Below, one piece after another: positions 1-7,169 of a stretch of DNA of 38,118 nt. Below the pieces are notes generated by a model that did no database searches, was not told where the DNA came from, and saw nothing but the letters and a program-made list of their open reading frames with translations. Position 1 is the first letter of the stretch. Each line of letters begins with the position of its first letter. The stretch spans positions 1 through 38,118 of the forward strand of contig VXPS01000264.1 of assembly GCA_009839425.1 (NCBI GenBank), read 5' to 3'. A program made the position numbers and the translations under genes. The stretch comes from Chloroflexota bacterium (GTDB lineage: Bacteria > Chloroflexota > UBA11872).

Positions 1-2
1 CG

Positions 3-170
3 TTGGCGCCGTCCGAAGTCGACGACCTGCTGTTTGAGGTTGGCTTGAGCCAGTTCCTGGCCGACGACATCGTGCTTTCGACCGAATCGCGCCGAATGAC
101 CCTCGAGTTCGCCCGGCTGGCGCGAATCCGCGACCGGCATAGCCGCCAGGGCACGGGCCTCGCCGACTAG
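3..170 (+). CDS. C-terminal fragment of a CDS entering from the left edge; function unknown
   Basis: Open frame from window edge to TAG at 168-170: LAPSEVDDLLFEVGLSQFLADDIVLSTESRRMTLEFARLARIRDRHSRQGTGLAD*. Confidence 0.5.
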   Translation: MAPSEVDDLLFEVGLSQFLADDIVLSTESRRMTLEFARLARIRDRHSRQGTGLAD

Positions 171-247
171 CGCATCAATTCGGACAACCCCTGGGCTTCC
201 AGGAGATCCGCCTTTTTTGGATCGCGGAATCGACGGGTCGCCAGCGG

Positions 248-2080
248 TTAGCTGCTCACCACGACGCCGACGGCTATTGAAGTCGCGTTGTTCGTGGGCA
301 GTCCCTGGACGGCCGTGAACGCCGTCCACGTGGACCCGTCAAAGCGCCCCACCCCACCGTCAGTCGCCACCCAGATGTGACCCTGGCTGTCCTCGGCCAG
401 CGCGCGGACGCTGTTTGAGGGGAGGCCCGCGTTCACGACATTGGCCGTCGAGAACTCGTTGTCCCGGAACCAACTCACGCCTCCGGCGGTCGCGACCCAA
501 ACCGTTCCATCACTGGCGACCAGGATGTCTCGAACGTTGTTGCTCGCGAGCCCTTCACCGGTGTCGAAATGGTCCCACGCCAGCGGGTTGAGGGTCCGCG
601 AGACACCGGCGTTGCTCGTGCCGAACCACAAGGCCCCGTCCGGGTCCGCTTCGACGGCGGTGATGTCGTTGCTGGCAATCCCCGACGTATCGGTGTTGTA
701 GAAAAACCAGGTGTCGGCGCCTTCGTCGTACAGCGCGACACCCTTGTCGGTGGCAAACGACAGGCCGCCTTCAGTTCCCGTTACCGCGCGTACCTGCCGC
801 ACGTCGGAGCTTGGAAGGCTGGTGTTGTCCGAGCGCACCCGTTCCCAGGTTTGGCCGTCGAAGCGGCTGGCGCCCTGGCGCGGGTGGGTCATCCACAGGA
901 CGTCGTTAACCTGACGCCCGGTCAGAGACGTGACGCTGTCGGACCCGATTCCGTTTTTCGTGCTTGCGCGATCGAAAACCGCGCCGTGTCCATTTCGGTT
1001 CAGTCGGAAGAGGCCGGCATTGGTCCCGGCCCAAATCTGGCCGTCCCTGTCCACCAGCACGGCCTGGACCCGGTTGGTGTTGAGCACCGAGCGGTCCTTG
1101 TCGAGCTGGCGCCAGTTGACGCCGTCGTAGAGCAGGACGCCGCCGTCCGCCGTCCCGACGACGATCAACTCTCCCGTCACACTCAGCGTGCCAGGCGTGG
1201 CCGCTGGCGTGGGGCTCACGGCCGGAGCGGGACTCGCCGTCGGGGCGGGAGTCGGCGCCGGGGTGGGCGTGGGTGGCGTGTAGTCGACGATCTGCGGGGT
1301 GTAGGCCTGCCCGGCCGTTATCGCCGTGGCAACGTTGAAGGCGCCGAAGCTCCGCCAGGCGCCTCCCGGATACCGCTGGTCGCGCAAGTCGTCGCCCAGG
1401 AGCCGCAGCTTCACCGGGTCCTGCAGATCCAGCGGGTGGTGCTCAATCACGGCCGCCTGGAAGTACTGGCGGACGAATCCGGGGGTCGCCGCCGCGATAT
1501 GCACGGTACCGGGCAAGTTTGTATCGACTCGCGCCTCGGTCTTGGGGAAGCCAAACGCCTGCACGCCACCGAACGCGTTGAAGTAGTCGAGGAAGCCGGT
1601 ACGTACGCCTCCCACCGAGAAGTTGGAGACCTTGTGGTTCCATGGCCCGAGTTGTTCGCCGCTGTTGTGGTTGACCGTTCCTGGTTCCACGCCGAGATCC
1701 GGGCTGCCGCCAGCCCCTCCGCCGAAATAGTCCCAGGTGAGCCGACGCTCCAGGACGTAGATGTCGCCCAGGTCGGGCCGCCGGTGAAAGTCGACGACTC
1801 CCCGCTGGTAGTACTGCGTCAGCGAGCCGCTCTCCTCGATGAGGACTTCGGACGTGGCGAATCCCCAGCGCTGCAGGCCCCCGGTGCGTTCGTAGAAGTC
1901 CTGGAAGTCGGCGGTCAGCGTTTGCGTGCCCACGGTCACGCTCAGTCGCGGGATGTTGTGCCGGAGCGTCGGGTTATCCGGTGCGCTGAGGAAGGTGTTG
2001 TCCAGAACCGTGATTGGCCCAAAGTTCGAGGTGACTTGGGCGGTCAGGGTCGCTGGGCCAAGGGCCAAAGCCACCAACAA
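248..2080 (-). CDS. Secreted/anchored protein with two LGFP-like modules and a C-terminal two-component-regulator-type beta-propeller
   Basis: Repeats FYERTGGLQRWGFATSE and YFNAFGGVQAFGFPKTE; Pro/Thr-rich linker; repeated propeller blades (DGQIWAGTNAGLFRL, DGALWFGTSNAGV, DGTVWVATAGGV, QGHIWVATDGGVGRF). Hydrophobic N-terminus; the listed start is TTG and the frame stays open upstream, so the true start is uncertain. Confidence 0.8.
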   Translation of the reverse strand: MLVALALGPATLTAQVTSNFGPITVLDNTFLSAPDNPTLRHNIPRLSVTVGTQTLTADFQDFYERTGGLQRWGFATSEVLIEESGSLTQYYQRGVVDFHRRPDLGDIYVLERRLTWDYFGGGAGGSPDLGVEPGTVNHNSGEQLGPWNHKVSNFSVGGVRTGFLDYFNAFGGVQAFGFPKTEARVDTNLPGTVHIAAATPGFVRQYFQAAVIEHHPLDLQDPVKLRLLGDDLRDQRYPGGAWRSFGAFNVATAITAGQAYTPQIVDYTPPTPTPAPTPAPTASPAPAVSPTPAATPGTLSVTGELIVVGTADGGVLLYDGVNWRQLDKDRSVLNTNRVQAVLVDRDGQIWAGTNAGLFRLNRNGHGAVFDRASTKNGIGSDSVTSLTGRQVNDVLWMTHPRQGASRFDGQTWERVRSDNTSLPSSDVRQVRAVTGTEGGLSFATDKGVALYDEGADTWFFYNTDTSGIASNDITAVEADPDGALWFGTSNAGVSRTLNPLAWDHFDTGEGLASNNVRDILVASDGTVWVATAGGVSWFRDNEFSTANVVNAGLPSNSVRALAEDSQGHIWVATDGGVGRFDGSTWTAFTAVQGLPTNNATSIAVGVVVSS

Positions 2081-2249
2081 TGCGATGGCCGCTATTCCGA
2101 GTGTGACGCGTACGCGGGTCAGGTCCTCGACCCTTCCTTCGTCGCTACGGACGGTTCCGTAATCGCCGCACCCGCCGAGGGCACGCAGCGCCGGCGCCGC
2201 CTCAACCGGGCAGGATTATATGTAACAGCCTGCGCGCCGCCACCGGTTG

Positions 2250-2507
2250 CTAGCCGGTCGCCAGCCCAACGACGATGACGACCAGCGTCAGACCGAAGCC
2301 CAGGGCCGCGCTGAGCAGCAGGTCGCGGCGCAGGTAGGGCAACGAGGGCAACGAGACCGCGCGGCGGCTTACAGAAACCGCCGGAGCGGGTGTGTCCGTG
2401 GCGGTGACGGGCCGGGGCTGAGCCTCGGCTGAAGGTGTCGGCCGCCGGGTGGCGGGCCGGATTGGCGTGCGTCGCCGTCGTCGGGTGGACCGGCGGCGGT
2501 TAGCCAT
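2250..2507 (-). CDS. Small basic protein with one C-terminal transmembrane segment
   Basis: 85 aa, Arg-rich N-terminus, C-terminal LLLSAALGFGLTLVVIVVGLATG; overlaps the 3' end of the upstream rhomboid gene by 8 bp on the same strand. Confidence 0.5.
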   Translation of the reverse strand: MANRRRSTRRRRRTPIRPATRRPTPSAEAQPRPVTATDTPAPAVSVSRRAVSLPSLPYLRRDLLLSAALGFGLTLVVIVVGLATG

Positions 2508-3195
2508 GCGTCTCTCCCTGACCGTCGTAACGCGACCCCGCGACCCCTGGCGCGCGGGGCCCAGCCCCGCCCAGCCTGGCTATCCGGCGCCGCCGAATCT
2601 CCCAGCGCACAAACAATCCTCCCACGACGCCCACGGCAAACCCCGCGAGGTGAGCTTGCCATGCGACGTCCGGGTCCAGGAGTTGCGGCGCCCTCGCCAC
2701 GGCCCCGATGATCTGGACCGACAGCCACAACCCGCCGGCAATCAGCCCGCCCCACCCGCCGACGGTCACTACACCGATCAGCCCGGCTACCCCGGCGCTG
2801 GCCCCGATGGTGGGGACGATAGATCCGCTGTTCATCAGCACGTGGAAGGCCCCGCCCAGAATGACGGCGGCCGTCCAAAGCGCGGCAAACCGCCATGCGC
2901 CAACCGCGCGCTCCACCATCGACCCAAGCACCGCGATGAAGGCCAGATTGACGGCCAGATGCCCCGGGTTGCCGTGGAGGAACGAGGAACTCAGCAGCGT
3001 CAGCGCGTACGGCGTCGGCGCGCCGGGAAGGGAAAACCGCTCACCCTGCGCGAGCACTGCGGGGATCAGCCCGAAGCGGACGATCCATTCCTGCCCGGCC
3101 GGGCCCTGGGCGGCCTGGAGCAGGAAGACCGTGGCGTTGGCCACCAGCAAGACGCCGGTTACTCGACCGGGCCGCCAATGTTTCACGTGAAACAT
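2500..3195 (-). CDS. Rhomboid family intramembrane serine protease
   Basis: SSSFLHGNPGHLAVNLAFI, catalytic GASAG and later WQAHLAGFAVG; multiple TM segments. The ATG directly follows the parB TGA. Confidence 0.88.
   Translation of the reverse strand: MFHVKHWRPGRVTGVLLVANATVFLLQAAQGPAGQEWIVRFGLIPAVLAQGERFSLPGAPTPYALTLLSSSFLHGNPGHLAVNLAFIAVLGSMVERAVGAWRFAALWTAAVILGGAFHVLMNSGSIVPTIGASAGVAGLIGVVTVGGWGGLIAGGLWLSVQIIGAVARAPQLLDPDVAWQAHLAGFAVGVVGGLFVRWEIRRRRIARLGGAGPRAPGVAGSRYDGQGETHG
3179..3194. promoter_or_regulatory. parS: parS centromere site (TGTTTCACGTGAAACA)
   Basis: Exact 16-bp palindrome matching the canonical bacterial parS consensus TGTTNCACGTGAAACA; adjacent to parB. Confidence 0.93.
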
Positions 3196-4041
3196 TCACT
3201 CCGGCAAGAGGACGCTCAGCAAGGCGTCGAGGTCCTCCGGGTCTCGGTATTCGATTTGGATGCGTCCGCGCTTCCGGGTTCCCACGAAGCGAACGCGCGT
3301 GCCCAACCGCCACTGCAGGCGCTCGGCGACGTGCTCTAATTCCACATCGGGCGGCCGCGGCGAGGTAAGCATGCGCCGGGCCGCACGTTCAGCCTGACGC
3401 AGGTTCAGGCGGCCAGTGAGCATTCGCAGGAACAGCCGGTGTCGTGTCACGGGGTCGGCGATGCCCACCAGCGTGCGGCCGTGACTCTCCGTAATGCGGC
3501 CTTCCGCCAACGCCTGCCGCATTTCCGCGTTGAGCTTCTGGAGCCGCAGGGTGTTCGCAACCGTCGAGCGACTGACGCCGACGATGTCGGCGACCTTCGC
3601 CTGCGTCAGGCCGAAGTCGTCAATCAGCGCCTGGTAGGCATCCGCTCGTTCCATGGGCCCCAGGTCGCTGCGCTGCATGTTCTCCACGAGCGCCAGCTCG
3701 GCTCGCCGTTGAGCGTCAGCGGCGATGACGGTGACCGGCGCCTCCGAAAGGCCCGCCTTCCGGGCCGCACGCCAGCGGCGTTCGCCGGCAACCAGGACAA
3801 ACCGTCCGGGCCGGGTGGTTGCCGGTGTAACGAGTAGTGGCTGGAGTACGCCGTGCCGGCGGATTGACTCCGCCAGCGCCGCCTCTTCCTCGGGATCGAA
3901 CCGACGGCGCGGCTGCTGCGGATTGGGTTCGATGTGGTCCAACGGAATCGAGCGCCGGTCGCTTGGTAGGGCTACGCCGGGATCGCTCGCATCGCGACCC
4001 ACGGCCCTCAGCGAAAGGGTCACCGACGATCCCCGGCTCAC
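3196..4041 (-). CDS. parB: ParB/Spo0J chromosome partitioning protein
   Basis: IPLDHIEPNPQQPRRRFDPEEEAALAESIRRHGVLQPLLV, LVAGERRWRAARKAGL, ENMQRSDLGPMERADAYQ and HTH LTQAKVADIVGVSRSTVANTLRL. Confidence 0.95.
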   Translation of the reverse strand: MSRGSSVTLSLRAVGRDASDPGVALPSDRRSIPLDHIEPNPQQPRRRFDPEEEAALAESIRRHGVLQPLLVTPATTRPGRFVLVAGERRWRAARKAGLSEAPVTVIAADAQRRAELALVENMQRSDLGPMERADAYQALIDDFGLTQAKVADIVGVSRSTVANTLRLQKLNAEMRQALAEGRITESHGRTLVGIADPVTRHRLFLRMLTGRLNLRQAERAARRMLTSPRPPDVELEHVAERLQWRLGTRVRFVGTRKRGRIQIEYRDPEDLDALLSVLLPE

Positions 4042-4249
4042 GACCTGTATACGATCAGATTACTGCATCCAAGGGGCTTTGTCCAGATCTCTGACCCGGG
4101 TCTCCAACACGCCGCCCCGGATACCCACTGCACGTGTGCTCTCTCGCGCCAGCCGCATGTGCCGAGAGCGCGAGGTCTCCCTGGTGGCTTACGGATCGCC
4201 TGCGATACCACGGAATCCCTCGCCTACCGCTCTGGCGGGATGCTTGATC

Positions 4250-4530
4250 GTGGTTATCCCGTGACTCAGAGATCATATAAAGAACCTAAGAATAATCTTA
4301 ATAACCGCGTGAAGTGTGTGGAGAGAGTGGCGGACGCTCAGCGAGGCCTTCTGATGGCGAGGTCGCGCGCGGATCCGGGGCTGACGGCCGGGCTGTGGGT
4401 TGGCCGGGTGCGACGGTGGATACGTACGAGGGTTAGCCGCGGTCGGCGAGGCGGGAGCCCCAGACAAGTCGTCTGTATCCACAGCGAGGGCTAGTTGTCC
4501 ACACAGGACGGCTAGTTATCCACAAAGAGG
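4250..4530. other. oriC: Putative chromosomal replication origin (oriC), between dnaA and parB
   Basis: Intergenic region with AT-rich patch 4265-4307 (gatcatataaagaacctaagaataatcttaataacc) in a high-GC background, and DnaA-box-like 9-mers at 4475-4483 (GTATCCACA), 4495-4503 (TTGTCCACA) and 4516-4524 (TTATCCACA). Confidence 0.75.
4475..4524 (+). promoter_or_regulatory. Array of three same-orientation DnaA boxes
   Basis: GTATCCACA (4475), TTGTCCACA (4495), TTATCCACA (4516); spacings 20 and 21 bp. Confidence 0.78.
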
Positions 4531-4532
4531 CG

Positions 4533-5897
4533 TCAGGAGCCGTCGGCCAGGTGCGCGCGGATCGCCTCGATATCGGCCTTGAGCTGGTCCTCAAGCTTCA
4601 GCCGGCGCTCGATCTTGGCGCAGCCGTGCAGCACCGTGGTGTGGTCGCGCCCGCCAAGGACGCGCCCGATTTCCGGCAGCGTTTCCCGGCCGTCGTTGCG
4701 CATGAGGTACATGGCGACTTGCCGCACCCCGGCCGTGCGGGCGTCGCGTCGCTTGCTCAGCAGGTCGTCTTGCGGGACGTCGAAGTGACGGGAGGTAGCC
4801 GCGAGGATCGCGTCCGTGGCCGGCGGGCGGGCCGCCGCCGCCCGGCCGAGTCCCGAGAGCGCCTGCTCGGCGGTGGACGGCTGCAGGTCGAGCCCGTGCA
4901 ACTCGGCGTAAATCAGGGTGCGGGTCAGCGCGCCTTCCAGTTCCCGCACGTTGCGGGTGATCCGGTCGGCCAGAAAGTCCACCACATCGTCCGGCACCCG
5001 CGTGCCGGCGGCGGCGGCCTGCTGGTGCAGGATCATGCGGCGCAGGTCCAGGTCGGGCGCTTGAACGTCGGCGACGAGGCCGACTTCAAAGCGGCTGCGC
5101 AGGCGGGCTTCCAGGCGCGCGATCTCGCGCGGCGGGCGATCGCTCGTGAGCACGATCTGCCCGCCCGCCTCGTAGATGGCGTTGAACGTGTGGAACAGGG
5201 CCTCCTGCGAGGCCTCGGTGCGCGAGAGAAACTCAACGTCATCGACCATCAGGAGGTCAACGGCCCGGTAGCGCTCGCGAAAGCGACGGAGCCGCTCGCC
5301 CTGGCCCTCGGTGCGGATGGCATAGAGCAGGTCGTTGACGAACGTCTCGCAGGGGACATACCGCAGGCGGGTGTCCGGGCGGCGGGCCAGGATGGCGTGG
5401 CCAATGGCGTGCAGCAGATGGGTCTTGCCCAGTCCGACCCCGCTGTAGAGAAAGAGCGGGTTGTATACGCTGCCCGGCCGCTCGCTCACCCGCAGCGCCG
5501 CTGCGTGCGCCAGGCGGTTGGATGAGCCGACGACGAAGCGCTCAAAGGTGTAGCGGGGGTTGAGGCGGACATCGGAGGTTCCGGCGGCACGCGGCGCTGG
5601 CACGGGCTCTGGCGGGGCATCCGCCAGCCAGCTCGGTGGAGCGGCCGGTGGCTCGGCCTGCACGACAAACGTAACGTCAACGTCACCGCCGTGCGCCGTC
5701 GCTACCGCGCGCGCGACCAGCTCGCGGTAACGCCGCGTCACAATCTCCTTGGCAAATACGGTGGGGACCGCTACAACGATCTCGCGCCCACCGGCACGGA
5801 CAAACTTTGCATCTCGAAACCAGGCTGCGAAATCCGCCTTGGGCACCTCAACTTGCAGCGCGCCGAGGGCCGCTTCCCACGTTCGTTGGCTCAGCAT
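4533..5897 (-). CDS. dnaA: Chromosomal replication initiator DnaA
   Basis: NPRYTFERFVVGSSNRLAHAAALRV, Walker A GVGLGKTHLLHAIGH, MVDDVEFLSRTEASQEALFHTFNAIY, domain IV LGGRDHTTVLHGCAKIERRL. Confidence 0.97.
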   Translation of the reverse strand: MLSQRTWEAALGALQVEVPKADFAAWFRDAKFVRAGGREIVVAVPTVFAKEIVTRRYRELVARAVATAHGGDVDVTFVVQAEPPAAPPSWLADAPPEPVPAPRAAGTSDVRLNPRYTFERFVVGSSNRLAHAAALRVSERPGSVYNPLFLYSGVGLGKTHLLHAIGHAILARRPDTRLRYVPCETFVNDLLYAIRTEGQGERLRRFRERYRAVDLLMVDDVEFLSRTEASQEALFHTFNAIYEAGGQIVLTSDRPPREIARLEARLRSRFEVGLVADVQAPDLDLRRMILHQQAAAAGTRVPDDVVDFLADRITRNVRELEGALTRTLIYAELHGLDLQPSTAEQALSGLGRAAAARPPATDAILAATSRHFDVPQDDLLSKRRDARTAGVRQVAMYLMRNDGRETLPEIGRVLGGRDHTTVLHGCAKIERRLKLEDQLKADIEAIRAHLADGS

Positions 5898-6359
5898 CCC
5901 ATCCCCGGTACCCGCACCGCGCCTCTGATGCGGGATGGAGAGGCTAGCAAACGGCCTGCACGAAGCCGAAGCCCCGCATATCTGTTAAAAAAGGAACAGT
6001 TGGCACGCTTAGGCTTATCTCAGTCACGAATTGGGCCGCGTGGAGGCTGGTCGCTCGCCTTGCCGACCTGAACCCGCCGCGGCTACTTCAAGACCCCATC
6101 GTCGACGATCCGAGGCTCTCGTTACGCGCGACAAGCCAAAGCGCGTTGACTTGAATTGCAGTTAATCGGTGCGGGGCTGGTTCGGCGGGTTCTCGGCACG
6201 TGTGGCATGGCTCCAAACCTGTAAATAACGCACCGTTGCGAACCTGCGATTATCCAAGTAACAGATCGCGCCCCTCGCCGACGCGCAAATTGTGAGCGAG
6301 GACTAGAATTGGGCCTACGGCACGTCGCCTTGCGGGCCCAGACAGGGGGAGCGAGTCCG

Positions 6360-6515
6360 ATGCGGTTCATCACCGGAGTTCTGGCCACCATCGGTCTGGC
6401 GGTCGTGCTGATCATCGTCGTGGCGGTGGGAGTCTTTGCCTACGACGAGGCCAAGCGGCGCCTAGTGGGCGACGAGTTCGCGCCGGAGCCGCCAACCGAA
6501 GGGTCCGGCGCCTAG
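6360..6515 (+). CDS. Small single-pass membrane protein, unknown function
   Basis: MRFITGVLATIGLAVVLIIVVAVGVFAYDEAKRRLVGDEFAPEPPTEGSGA; ATG at 6360 preceded by a purine-rich gggggagcga RBS-like sequence; nested in the 6309-6515 ORF. Confidence 0.55.
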   Translation: MRFITGVLATIGLAVVLIIVVAVGVFAYDEAKRRLVGDEFAPEPPTEGSGA

Positions 6516-6518
6516 CGG

Positions 6519-7169
6519 CTAGTGGTTCAGCCACCCCAACAGTTGCAGACCGGCCACCCCGGCCCAGGCGAAGGCAAGGTTTTTGATCACCAAGCCAGGC
6601 CACGACGCCAGAACGAAACGCGCCAGTCCGATCCGGGTGGCGCCGGCGATCATGCCGGCCACGTCGAAGAAGGGGTTGGGGATCGCGGCCATGACGAACA
6701 AGGTCAGCACGCCGTAGCGGGCCATCCAGCCGCTGAGACGGGCGTAGCCCTTTACGTGGCTCAGCGCGCCCTTGCCGGACCACCCCACGTAATAGCCGCC
6801 AAGTTCGCCCACCATCTGGCCGGTGGCGGCGACCAGACCAACCGCCCAAATGCTGTCCAGGGCGGCGGCAAAGGCGCCCACGCTCACGGCCGCGGGCGCC
6901 GGCAGGATCAGGGTGGCGGCGCCGACGGCGGTAATGACGAACACCGCCGCGTAACCCGCGCCCGCCAGCCGGTCGCGCAGGACATCCGCGTAGACCACCG
7001 CGAGAATCGCGATGGCGAACACGCCCAGCAGGCCGAGCACCTGCGCCGCAAGTCGCCAGCGGGACCGGGGCGCCGGCGGGTCGTCCACCGTCCCGGCGGC
7101 GTCACGCGAGGCGTAGCCTTGAGGGGATGCAGATTGGAGGGCGCCGGGCGCCTGTTCGGACTCAGCCAT
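6519..7169 (-). CDS. VTT/SNARE-associated (DedA/TVP38-like) membrane protein
   Basis: Hydrophobic protein with GATLILPAPAAVSVGAFAAAL and GQMVGELGGYYVGWSGKG; start taken at ATG 7169 (a GTG at 7088 is an alternative), not the overlong ORF start at 7526. Confidence 0.72.
   Translation of the reverse strand: MAESEQAPGALQSASPQGYASRDAAGTVDDPPAPRSRWRLAAQVLGLLGVFAIAILAVVYADVLRDRLAGAGYAAVFVITAVGAATLILPAPAAVSVGAFAAALDSIWAVGLVAATGQMVGELGGYYVGWSGKGALSHVKGYARLSGWMARYGVLTLFVMAAIPNPFFDVAGMIAGATRIGLARFVLASWPGLVIKNLAFAWAGVAGLQLLGWLNH

Noticed and set aside
569-2278. Long plus-strand ORF (569 aa) opposite the propeller gene
   Set aside because: Arg/Pro/Gly-rich low-complexity translation with no recognisable motif; shadow ORF of a high-GC gene on the other strand.
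5898-6308. Second origin-like region upstream of dnaA (TTATCCAAG at 6250, AT-rich patches)
   Set aside because: Only one weak DnaA-box-like 9-mer; much weaker than the array at 4475-4524. No tRNA or small-RNA signature was found here either.
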